Source: Liolophura sinensis (taxonomy: Eukaryota; Mollusca; Polyplacophora; Chitonida; Chitonidae). Taken from it: 64,000 bases of DNA. Each line of letters begins with the position of its first letter. Within the stretch, counting starts at the first letter, position 1. Under the pieces are notes generated by a model. It saw only the letters and a program-made list of their open reading frames with translations. It searched no databases and was not told where the DNA came from. A program made the position numbers and the translations under genes. The stretch spans positions 124,001-188,000 of the forward strand of contig NW_027017972.1 of assembly GCF_032854445.1 (NCBI RefSeq), written 5' to 3'. Shown here in pieces: positions 24,301 through 34,808 of the stretch.

Positions 24301-26251
24301 AGATCTTGTCAAAGTCTGTACTGATGGTCTGAGCTTGGACTCCAAACCTTCGATCAGAGGCAATGGCAACACAGTTCTTCCCCTTCATGGCTATGATAGC
24401 CGCACCGTTATAGTCCATAATACTCTGTCACCAAACACAAGATTAATAAGAATAAGCATGAAAATCATTAGTCAGAATTTTCTGTTCAGAACTTACAGCA
24501 GATATTGTGATAAGCCGAACTGTCGAATGGCATGCTGCAGTTCTTGTCAGAAGTAGCTCCATTTAGATTAATGGAACAACATTTCAGAAATTTCAGGCTG
24601 TGGAATCACGGCCACGGTCGCCACATTAGTACAAGACTACTCTGACGCTAAGTTTGGCAACATTTTTATTCGGCTACTGAAGACCCAAACCAACGCCAGA
24701 GCAAGCTCCATTCCAAAACCTGTGGTAGTTACCTATCCTTGTCAAATATTACAAGGCTGGCAGTACATCGAGTTGCCATGAGCATTACCAAAGAATCTCC
24801 AGATGATGCGGCTTTGAAAATAAATAATCGACATTGTGCTTACAATAAATCTGCATATGAAAGGTTAAGGAACATGTGATTCCAAGTTTACAGCCTGGAA
24901 GACGCAGATTCAGTGCGGTATTTTAAAATTCTCGCATTCAGTCCATCACCACCTATCTGAGTCTCATTAAGTCAACCTCTCATCTCCTTGAGTTCACGCA
25001 GGTTGAGACGAGACAGGGTGGGAGCTAAAAGGCATGGTTTTACAGCAGCTGCTGACGGCTCCATTGGGCCGACAGACCTGGCTATGTGAGATTGATATTC
25101 AGTCACCTGGAATACGTTGACTAGGCTTATTCAACCCAGAAAAAAAATCTTGTTTTTTTTAGTGTAGGTATGGTTGGGTGTCATTAGCATGGACCTCATT
25201 GAGATAGGTTCCATCGAGTTGAACTTCAGTTCTGCGGCAATTTTTTGGAGAGGCAGGATGGACACAGTGTTACAATGCATGCCAAAATTTTAAGTTAACA
25301 CACCGAGTCCATCTAGATGGAGCTTATCCAACTTACGTGGTCTACCTGGTCTCTCAAAAACATTACTATTATCATTCAGAATGGAATTATATTGTGTAAC
25401 GTGCTACAACAACAGCGTCAATCTAATCTGATCTTTTTTTCACTATTTAATCTGAAAACAAATTCAGAAAATAAATACATTACACCCACTGTGGCCGTAT
25501 GCTGTCTGTCACCATTCTGACCACTTGCAAAAACCACGAAGATTGAAGCAGTTTGTGCCATCTGACGTCAAGGGGAGTGAACCAGCCAAATGGACGAGTA
25601 GATTTGCTGAGTGTTACTATAATGATTGCCAAAGCTATTTTCTCCCTTGAACGGCCTTATTTTTTTCTTCGCTCACATCAATCATGTGAATAGCACGTAT
25701 GATTTTCAGACTGAGATGACCGCCGTAGTGGGTATGGTGTCTGAAAAAAATAATTTTTTTTATGAATTTGTGCGTTTGTCATGCATCGTTTTTGGAGAGT
25801 TGATTATGAGGACCACTTGGTTGACATGGATTTACGCTAGGAAAGTCATAAAGCGCAAGTGAAGATGTGATAAATGTGATTTATCGTCGACATGACAGAT
25901 TAGAAGCACTTTCTCCTCGTAACTCTCCCAACATTTCGTGTTGGTCGACTTCAGAGTTACATTCCGCAATCAACCGAGTCCATCTAGATGGACTAAACAC
26001 TGATAGAATATAACACACACACAGTGATATGCAGGGGCTTATGTCTCATACACATCATTTAAACAAACAAACAAAAAAATTTATTACACACACGAACACA
26101 AGATAGGCATAGTCTGCAGTGTCATGGTTTCCATCAAATTCAACAACAACAACAACAAAAGCACACGTCTATAATGCCTCGCAAGTGCACATACTCGTTG
26201 CGTTTGAGATCTGAACAACATGGGAGATTACAAACTAGTTAAACTCACCAT
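18314..26251 (-). CDS. PSMB3: Proteasome subunit beta type-3, six exons
   Basis: Beta-3 is a non-catalytic subunit of the 20S core beta ring; it lacks the N-terminal catalytic Thr of beta-1, -2 and -5. Exons in gene order are 26251-26249 (ATG only, inferred), 24424-24240, 23743-23636, 22390-22213, 21167-21073 and 18362-18314. All joins are GT-AG and in phase. The product is 205 residues, which I recall as the human length. Recognisable segments are [80 protein letters not shown] and the C-terminus [12 protein letters not shown]. Exon 2 begins with Ser-Ile-Met, so an upstream Met is needed; ATG|GTGAGT at 26251 is the best candidate. An internal start at Met 24418 would lose only three residues. 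Intron 5 holds a LINE fragment, a 28-bp array and a SINE. Confidence 0.94.
18930..19346 (-). mobile_element. LINE fragment, C-terminal part after the RT
   Basis: The open frame contains a stretch typical of the end of ORF2 in I/Jockey-like LINEs: [18 protein letters not shown], then [16 protein letters not shown], and upstream AAKDALNKS as in the RNase H domain. The usual Cys pair between these is degraded. It sits in intron 5 of PSMB3, same strand, and is a dead fragment. It may be of the same family as the fragment at 7245-7640, which covers the segment just before. Confidence 0.7.
20075..20355. repeat. 28-bp tandem array, 10 copies
   Basis: The unit contains CTTAAGGAAGCTC and CATACTGTACAC with very little variation (CGA/CAA and A/C changes), so the array is young. 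It lies in PSMB3 intron 5. Confidence 0.95.
20789..21049 (-). mobile_element. SINE family 1, near full length, in PSMB3 intron 5
   Basis: The minus strand shows the tRNA-like head (CTGTGGCTCAGTCCGTTAGC), box-B-like GAGTTCAAGTCCAGCTC, the body and the TAAATAAATAAAT tail. The head starts about 22 bases after the exon 5 donor site. Confidence 0.92.
21530..21860 (-). mobile_element. SINE family 2-related copy
   Basis: The plus-strand sequence carries the complement of the family 2 tail (GGAGTTTAACGTCAAAC, then CATATGACAACAAGAGTC) and body. It continues to AAGTCTTTGGTATGACCGG and GGTTTGATC, which replace the ordinary family 2 head complement. The variant recurs at 22755-22990 and 26660-26985, so it is probably a subfamily. 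It lies in PSMB3 intron 4. Confidence 0.65.
22490..22990 (-). mobile_element. Two SINE family 2 pieces around a family 1 tail
   Basis: Bases 22490-22580 hold a family 2 head on the minus strand (GGCTCAGTTGGTAGAGCG). About 22610-22670 resembles a decayed family 1 tail. Bases 22755-22990 hold a family 2 subfamily copy. A (GTAT)n microsatellite lies at 22732-22760. The cluster is in PSMB3 intron 3. Confidence 0.6.
23310..23375. repeat. Perfect 29-bp inverted repeat with 8-nt loop
   Basis: Arms at 23310-23338 and 23347-23375 are exactly complementary, with the loop AGAATGAA. It lies in PSMB3 intron 3. It could be a recent palindromic insertion or a transcribed hairpin. Confidence 0.95.
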
Positions 26252-27057
26252 GATGATGCCTTAGTTTCACGTCCAATCAAAGATTAGACTTAATTCCTGT
26301 TACTGTCAGTGTCAAGCGGCTTTTCACACCGCTTTCTTTTCTGCGAAATCATGCACTGGGTAGCTTATTTCCTCCAAAACCTAAAGAGTTCCCTGACACA
26401 AAATACAAAGATTGTCTCCCTTAGACAGCTTATCAGTATGACTGATCGAACCTATTCGCTATTCCCCCCCCCCCCCCCCGCCAACAATCCCCTGTCAGTC
26501 AGTTTGTTTTTAGGATATGAACATGATGTTACATGGATATATAGATTATGACTTTGTATCCTATGCTGCCTGATCTGTTTATTTTATTGACACTTATGCA
26601 GTACTCAAAAATATTTCACTAATGTAGGCCTACTGGTGAGAAATGAGGCTTATGGGTGGCATGAATGAATAAATGCTTGAGGTTTAACATCATACTGAAC
26701 AATGTTTCAGTCATACAACAACGACAAGTCATTAGGTGTGTGTAGGCTACATATACTGTGTCTTCTTGTGGCATGGTGAGTCCATGCTGCCAAAGTGCTA
26801 CCTCCACTGAAATATCATGATAAAGACACTAGACATGACACCTCACCAAGTCACATTATGCTGACACTGGGCCAACCCGGTGTACCTGACACACCTCCTG
26901 ATCGGTTATGCCAGCCAATTAAACCACTCAGGCAGGGAGCTAAACTAGATCCCAGGTCTTCATTAAACTTTGGCAGACCCATTACATCATTTAGTCCACA
27001 ATGAAAGGAGATTCGAATCTCTGGCTATGTAGGCTATCTCAGTAGTTGAATGCCTGG
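26252..27057 (-). mobile_element. SINE family 2 subfamily copy in the spacer upstream of PSMB3
   Basis: About 26585-26640 resembles a family 1 tail. Bases 26660-26985 are a family 2 subfamily copy on the minus strand. A C run lies near 26465. The first hundred bases or so should hold the PSMB3 promoter and 5' UTR, but no motif is clear. No gene is seen. Confidence 0.6.
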
Positions 27058-27332
27058 CGGGGGCCAAATGTGGCCGAGGGGGTTAGCATGCAAATGCAGC
27101 ACAGGAGACCCAGGAGCCTCCCAGCAATGCGGTTGCTGTGAGTTCAAGTCCAGCTCGTGCTGGTTTCCTCTCTGTCCATACTTGGGAAGGTCTACAATCA
27201 ACTTGCAGATGGTCATGGGTTTCCTCAAGGCTCTGCCCGGTTTCCTCCCACCATAATGCTGGCCATCATCATACAAGTGAAATATTACTGAGTACTGTGT
27301 AAAACACCAATCAGATAAATAAATAAAAATGA
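27058..27332 (+). mobile_element. SINE family 1, near full length
   Basis: It has a diverged tRNA-like head, a box-B-like GAGTTCAAGTCCAGCTC, the conserved body (GGTTTCCTCCCACCATAATG) and the tail TAAAACACCAATCAGATAAA followed by TAAATAAA. Confidence 0.92.
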
Positions 27333-27660
27333 ATGTCTGACAGTAGGCCTACATATAGACCTACTATCTTTTATGCTTTATCTTTCAGCCTGCGTGGCTA
27401 CACAGATCTGACAAGAATGTACAAGTGTATTTAGATGAAAACCTAGAGAACTCCAAAATGCTGTCTAGATTTATCACATTATAATTGGTATAAAACTACT
27501 GTAGCTCATCAGATCAGGCATAATTGTATCACATCTCTTGTGAACTTGCCAGTTTTAGAAATACAGCTCAAAGTGCATAGATTATTGGCTGAAATCAAAA
27601 TAGTTCATGTCTGCAGGAGAAGTGCAATCATACAGCATGATAGATTTTACCAGCAGGTTT

Positions 27661-28043
27661 CTGTTTATTTGTTTATTTAATGTATTATTTAAGTACCAAA
27701 TTTTTCATCTAAACATTTGCAATTGATGAGGGAACAGGATTGACCAGGATAAACCACAAAGCTTGGGTAAGTTACTGACAAACCTTCCCACAGATGATAT
27801 TATACACACCATAGTCAGAGGAAGACAAGTGTCTTCAACAAACGTTAAACTACACAACCAGCCACATCAGTGTCAACAACCGCTTGTTGTCACCATGACC
27901 CCAGGGGCATTAAAAGCTGGGGAAAGTTAGAAATTCCTCGTCCAAGACTGGGATTGAATCCCTAGCAAGTGTTGAATCCGTATTGAACCTGTATCATTCA
28001 AGCCATTTAAAGGCAAGCATATTAACCACTCTGCCACGACCAG
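27661..28043 (-). mobile_element. Probable third SINE family with a Ser/Leu-tRNA-like head
   Basis: On the minus strand it begins TGGTCGTGGCAGAGTGGTTA, which resembles box A of a tRNA with a long variable arm, followed by GGATTCAATCC-type box B candidates. A unique body of about 280 bp follows, and the 3' end is A/T-rich (TTAAATAAACAAATAAAC). Only one copy is seen in this window, so the family call rests on structure alone. Confidence 0.5.
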
Positions 28044-28642
28044 ATTGTACCATATCAGGTTTCTAGATAACACATTAAATATATGAACAGTCACATACAT
28101 ACATTCAATAGAGAATACATAAACACAAACGACTTTTGTAAAACAAGTCAAAAATGTATTATTAATCATACATGTAATATGCTTATCCAGTGATAACTGA
28201 TCAATATATATATTCATGTAATGCTGTAAACTGAGTTCACTGGTAAATATGTGAATGGTGGAAGTATATTAGTGGCTCTATCATTTCTGCTTTAGTGGAT
28301 TCAGCTTGAAGAGTAGGATATTGATATATAGATAATAAAAAATGATAAAGTTCTGCAAAAATATTACAGACAAGTATTTTATCTCCAGTATTTTACATTT
28401 TCTTTAAGGTGTTAAACTCTTGGGACACATTGTTGAAAGGAGACAGACTGAAGTCAGACTTATGATATCATGCTTACATGTAATAACATAATTAGCCCAA
28501 ATATGTTTTTGCACTTCATTAAATATGAGAAAAAAAATTTACATGTTGTAAAAGTTCATGTAAATTTGAAATCGAAATTGTGATGTGCTGTATTAAATAA
28601 CAACTTGATTTGGGGGGCAGAACTGTTGAGCCTGTGTCAGCA

Positions 28643-31600
28643 TTAAGCCTGGGGTTGGTATTGCTCAACTCTGTCCAGAAGGGCGTCTGAGTAACCAGGG
28701 GAGTAGTATCTGAAAAATAGTGAACAAGAAATTGCAAGCCTTTGATGCAAAAACTAACAACATAAAAGAGCACATTTGTCTTCATTTTTGAAAGGAATTG
28801 TAAGTTGAATTGTAAGTTGAATTGCTAAACTGTAATAAATCAATAGTAAGATAGACAAGGTCGCAGTTAAGTGAATAAAAAATTAGGTAGAGACACCTTT
28901 TACAAAATGATAATATGCTTCAAGACTTTCATCAGATTAATTTAATTTGACCAGTGTTTTATGCCATACTCAAGAATACTTCAGCCACACAATGATGGAC
29001 AGCATTATGGTGGGAGGAAACTGGGCAGAGCCCGAGGGAAACCCATGACTGTCAGTAGGTTGTTGGTTGACCTTGCCACAGACAGCTGGAGAGGAAGCCA
29101 GCATGAGCTGGACATGAACTCACAGCGACCGCGCTGGTGACATGCCCCTGGGTCATTGCGGCGCACTGGCGTGTTAACCACCTCGGCCACAGAGGCCCCC
29201 ACTTTTGTCAGTTTACTAAACATTTACTTCATAACACACAGATTTAATGGTATTTAACAGGTCAGGGTCATTTTTCAATAAAAACATAACATGCCTATGT
29301 ATCGGTATAGATGTAGCGTTACTTTTCTTTTCCTATGCAATACCAGTATTTCACTGGCATTCAAAACTATTGGGATGTACATGACTTATACCCATGTTAG
29401 ATCGTTGATAAAAGAATTTCACAATCCAGTGCACATAGTGAATAGCAAATTCCCGGAAAGGCCTTGAAATACTTTTGTTAAGAGATCCAACATGACTGTG
29501 AGTGCAAGTCATCATCTCTAGCCTACAGAGAGATACTCCATCGCATAATCTTCGTGTTTCAAAACATCTTGATCCACGACCCATGGCCATACTCACTTGA
29601 CAATTTCCTCTGGGTAGCAGTTGTTGATCGTGTTGATGTACTCAGCCAGGGCAGAACCTGGCTCAGATTTGATTTCTTGGATTTTCTTCAGTCCTCCGCT
29701 CGTCACAAACAATCTGCGTGCCTTGGCATCATGTGGTAGCACTTTGCTGAACTGTCCCACAATGTGCTTGAGGATGTTAGCAGGTGCCTGGTGCAGTAAT
29801 GGTTCTAATGCTGGCAGATGGACGCACTTCTGTAATATGTTCTTGCACGCTTTCTTGCTCTGTAGGAAAATAATAATAGTAATGATGTATGTACAAGTTA
29901 CTTGTAAAAAATATGTAAAAACATATTCGTAAAACATAATCATGAATGCCCACATGAAAAGAAAAAGAAAATGGACAATTTCATGTTTCTATAAGTCATG
30001 TGTTCAATAGAGTATCTGTAGATTGGAAAAACAGAAGAGAACCTCAATATTTTATTGTCCCTTCCCACATTTATGCAAATGAATTACTGTGTGTTTATTG
30101 GCCGAATCAGAAATATACCGCCATATATACATTAACAGTGCCTCCGGGAGTTTCTTTCTCACCTTTGTCTGTAAGTCTTCAGAGGCATCGGCTCGTAGGT
30201 AGCAGTCCAGTAACTTTGGCAGGACGTTAGCGACAGCGACAGCCTTAGCGTGCTCTGGGGTGTGGCGTCCTATCTGCCCCAGCGCCCAGGCGATGGCTGC
30301 CTGAATATGATCCTCTTTTTCCTCACCTAGGGCAATGGCCAGCTGAACAACACCCTGTACAGGAGAGTCAACAGTGTCTTCAAAAATACATACTGTATTT
30401 CTTTATTCATGTAGAGGGCAAAAAGTTTTTGAGATTCCAACACGAGATTATCAGAGGTCAAAATATTACAGGGTGTCTGTCTGTCCAGCAAAGTTAACTT
30501 TTTCAAGGGACGTGAAAACGAAAGCTGCCATGTAACAGGTGCATTTTAGCAAACTATTTGTGAGTCCAGGATATCAAAGCTAGTCATCCCACTTTTTTTT
30601 AAGCAGCTTTGTATTTGATTAACATCATTTTCATTGCATAGCATAACCCACCATAGTAAGACTGTCCTATACTGAGAAGGCCTTACCTTTGACACAATAA
30701 CAGCCATGGCCAGATTTTCCGAGTGAGCCGCCACATAACCTAACATCATAATTCCTGGCAGTCGGACATTGCCCTTTGAGTCACCGACATAGTCAACCAC
30801 AGCTGCCACTCCTCCAGCATTGACTATCAGCTGTGCCAACTGAAATGCAAAAAGCAAAAATGTCACAAAGTACTCATATCGCACAAAATTAGAACATTCA
30901 AGTTATTAACATAGCATTATTATGCCTGCTGACCAAAATCCCCAAGATTTGAGTCCTCAGAAGTTTACACCCAGAAAGGAAAGGAATGCTACACACACAA
31001 TACAGAGTTATCTCCCATCCTCACTAAGTTATCCTCCTTGTTCCACATGAGCATTCTATTTTAACATAAAACGTTTGATTTATATACTTCAGTATGTTTC
31101 CATTATCTCATATGTACATGTTATACATGTTACTGTATGTCTCCTGGAAATACATTCTATTCTATTTAATTGCAATGCTTCATGCAGTCTGCAGGATTTC
31201 GGTATAGTTCCAGTAACTAATCTGATTTCACAAAGTGCCTGAGTTATTCCCCTTCATCCATATATCCATTTTATATACAGATAATGTTTGAGACTGGTAA
31301 CGCGACAAGTTACCCATTGTACTTTTGAATGATAAGAATTCTTATGATTCAGAATTAAACAACCATTTATTTGTAAAATTTCCCAGGCGATGCATTGATC
31401 AGAAGATGACACATCAAAACAAACTTACCTCAGGCGTGTGTTTGGCAATTTCTCTAATCAGAGTAGCCACATTTTTCCGCACATACTCGTCACTGTCTTT
31501 CAAACATGTCAGAATTGCGGGGAAGATCTCTGCCTCAACAACCATCTCAGCCAGATCCACTGAATGTTTGGAGATCTGACTTAGAGCGGAGAAAACTTGT

Positions 31601-34489
31601 CTCTACAAACAGAAATACGAAACGATGAAAGATCAGGACAAGAAACACACCAAAGTGAAAGTCAAAGAAAATTATACGCCAATTGAACCAACAGTGAACT
31701 CAGGGTTTATCCATCATTTCTATGTACAACAGCAACCGTTTGAGTTTCAAGCAACTGAAAATGTTTTTGAAGGCACTTCATTATAGCCATTAAAAGTTGT
31801 CACTCATTGTAAATCTTAATGACAGTCTGGTCTGTTCTTTAAGGCATTCTCCATAAAATTTCAAAAATTTGGCCTCGTTCAGATCTGGAGTAGCTCTTTT
31901 ATGAAATCTAAGATGATGTGAATGTCATGTTTATCTGAATGAGTAGTTTTGGGAGTAGATACCTTAAGCTTTGCATCCGGATTGAGGATCATCTGAGCTA
32001 AATGTGCAATGGCACCAGCATCCACAACAGTTTGGGCTAACTCTGGGGAGTGCTTGCAGATGTCGCTCAGCGCAGACGCAGCGATGCGTTTTAGGGAGAG
32101 TTCTGGCTCCTGTATACACAGTACCAACAGTGGAACAGCACCTGCATCTACCACAGCCTGGGCCAACTCTGCAGGACATTTCAACAAGAATATCAAGCAA
32201 GAACAGAGAACAAGTACTGTATTTATCCTAAAAATTCACCATAAAAGTTCATTTCTAGAGGCAAAGATCACAAAATATTACTTTTGTTGTTGAAACATTT
32301 TTTCAACAAACCTAAAAACACCTATCAAACAGAACTTTCAGAATCAGGCAAAATGAGTTACTCAGACATGAAAACATTATTAGGTCAAATAATCAGTATT
32401 ACATGTGAACTAAAAAATAAAATCTCAACCTGATGAACCCATTCCAAAAAAAAAAAAAATTCTATTGATCTACTCAAAGGAAGTGTAATAAAAGTGTACT
32501 TTTTCAACCCTTAAAGACACCAACCTATCTGGTCACAGTGTATATGTATTTATGTACATGCACCTGTTACCTTTTATATAAATTGTTAAAGTGCAATACA
32601 CTCTTACCCGCATTATGCCTTGCTATGTAGCCTAATGCCCAGGCAGCAGATTCCTTGACCCCTGGATCAAACTCCTCCAAACAGATGACCAGTGCATCCA
32701 GAGCACCACAGTCAACCACCGACTGAGCCAGTTGTGGGGAATGCTTGGCAACAGCGCGCAGCACAAATGCTGCTGCTTTCTTGTAGAATCTCTGCAAATA
32801 TAAAGTTACCACCCTGCATGTACATGTACTACAATTTAATCTTCAACTTCAGGTGGCCTTTAAGTAGGAAGATGACATATCATATATCTTTTACAATGAT
32901 TTATTATTAAATAAAATCACAACATTTCAACCAAAACTGTGGATGTTGTAGTACAATTACAATTAAATCTTCCTTTCATTTGATGGGAATAATAGAAAAA
33001 GATATTTATTTCAACTCCACTGTTTGACTTTATTAAGTCTTCTTTTGTATGTTGTGTTCAAGAATTAGACAACCGATCTAGGACTACATCTAAATCATAA
33101 TACTGATATGAGAATATTACATGTACTTGTTTTTATGTGACTTTCCTGTATGTGACATACAGATTTTTCATCCACAGAACAAATGTCATATATCTGTCAT
33201 ATTGGTGCTCAGCAAGTGACCTCCAACAAGCAAACGTGGTTGATTGAGTATTGTATCCAAGGCCGTGAGAACAGCTAATGGAGATGAGTAAATCACTGGA
33301 TTCCTTGCTTCAAGTTTGGATTTGATTTGATTTGACAGGCGTTTTATTCTTTATTAAGAATATTTCACTTATACAATGGCATCCAGCATTGTGGTGTGAG
33401 GAAACCAGGCAGAGCCCGGGGGATACCCATGATCATCCAGATCTGACAGAAATTCCCATTTACAGTTGGAGTGGATGCCAGGACAAGCTGTACTTGAACT
33501 CACAGCAACCGCATTGGTGGGAGGCTCATGGGTCAAGCTTAGATTAAACCCTTGCAAGGTTCTGAACATTATACAGGTAAGCTATATTAGCATTACACAA
33601 CAACCTGTCTGGACCCAAAGCTGACACATTTCCAGTGCTGCATCACTGGAATGCCATGCTGAAGGCACCATTCAATCAGTCACATTATGCTGACACTGGG
33701 CCAACCAGCATTTAGTTGGCCTATTCCGCCTATGCTGGGCACCAAGCCATGTATACTGCATATATATACACTTACATTCTGTTCAGCCAGGGAATACACC
33801 AACTGAGGGAGGATGTCTCCTTTCACCACAGCTTCTGCCAGGTCGTCGTTGTAATTTGCCAGTCTGCCGAGTGCCAGAGCTGCTGTCTGTTGTATTGTGG
33901 GTACAATGTCAAGCAGAAGAGGACGGAGAAGGGACATAACTCCTGCATTTTGTAATGTCTCAATATTTTGTGGACGAGATGCAAGCTCTGCAACAGTCTG
34001 TACAAACTGTGTGCGAGACTTCTGGTATTGTTCAAACACTGAAAGGGATAAGAAATAACGGTGAAAATGAGACGGAGGGAAATTAACAATGTTACAGTTT
34101 ACAGCCAACTATCTTTTAATAATACCAGAAGACATGATATATAAGCATGTCACAGTCATGTTTGTTGTGTGATTTACTGATGATATAATAAGGACATACA
34201 TGCAAAAGAAGTGGGCACATTTTATGAATTCCAAGTTTAAATGGAATATGTACTAAGATGGGTGTAGGCCTATACTGAAGAACAATGCACACCAACCTCA
34301 GATTTATAGCTCCCGGTTTGTGATCACTGGACATAGTACAACAACGACGAACAAGCCAGAAATCTAAACATTGAAATGTCAACTCTCGGCTCGCTTTTAT
34401 CCCACAAAGAAAACATGCTGTGTGCGCGTAAGTATCTTTCCAGCGGTGCAAATTAATAACTCACCTTGTAAAACTTGTCGTTGACTCAT
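28643..34489 (-). CDS. SPAG6: Sperm-associated antigen 6 (PF16 homologue), nine exons, complete
   Basis: SPAG6 is an armadillo-repeat protein of the axonemal central pair, needed for flagellar and ciliary beating. Exons in gene order are 34489-34465, 34038-33776, 32791-32608, 32168-31963, 31602-31429, 30839-30687, 30354-30163, 29859-29597 and 28709-28643. Every join is GT-AG and in phase. The total of 1527 nt gives 508 residues, against about 509 in human. It starts MSQRQVLQVFEQYQKSRTQF and continues with near-identical armadillo helices such as PTIQQTAALALGRLANYNDD, SPQLAQSVVDCGALDALV, LKRIAASALSDICKHSPELA and VRLPGIMMLGYVAAHSENLA. It ends YYSPGYSDALLDRVEQYQPQ then Ala and a stop. Introns 2 and 8 contain SINEs. 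No canonical AATAAA was found just past the stop. It is divergent from CISD3. Confidence 0.98.
28941..29199 (-). mobile_element. SINE family 1, near full length, in SPAG6 intron 8
   Basis: The minus-strand head GGGGGCCTCTGTGGCCGAGG, box-B-like GAGTTCATGTCCAGCTC, full body and 3' end are present; the A/T tail is short. Confidence 0.9.
33314..33735 (-). mobile_element. SINE family 1 and partial SINE family 2 in SPAG6 intron 2
   Basis: Bases 33314-33540 are a family 1 copy on the minus strand without its extreme head. Bases 33600-33735 match the family 2 subfamily body (CAGTCACATTATGCTGACAC). Both lie in SPAG6 intron 2, the second ending about 40 bases from exon 2. Confidence 0.75.
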
Positions 34490-34808
34490 TTTGATAACCG
34501 CTTCTTCCAGAAACAAATAAGAAATGAATGACTGGTAGCTGTCACACTGCTCTTTATTGTGAATCTCACAGGCACGTTGCTACCTGTCAACAGCAACGGT
34601 TGCTATGTGCTGCAAATAAAATCCTTCATACTATTGGTTACAAATATACAGAAAAATTACAATCCAGTGTCACCAAAATATACATTAAATTTTAAAATAA
34701 GAATTTAAAATTGATTTTTTAGTGGAAAGATTCTTTCAAATAATTAGCAAAACAGAAGATAACGTTTATTCATTGCGCCCTGGTTGTTGTTGTTGAACTG
34801 CCAGCGCC
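34490..34808. promoter_or_regulatory. Shared divergent promoter region of SPAG6 and CISD3
   Basis: Only 319 bp separate the two start codons, so both 5' UTRs and promoters must fit here, unless further upstream exons exist. A cluster of GTTGCT/AGCAAC half-sites lies at 34576-34581, 34592-34597 and 34599-34604. These match half of the X-box bound by RFX factors, which drive ciliary genes. A perfect full X-box is not present. No TATA box is convincing. Confidence 0.6.
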
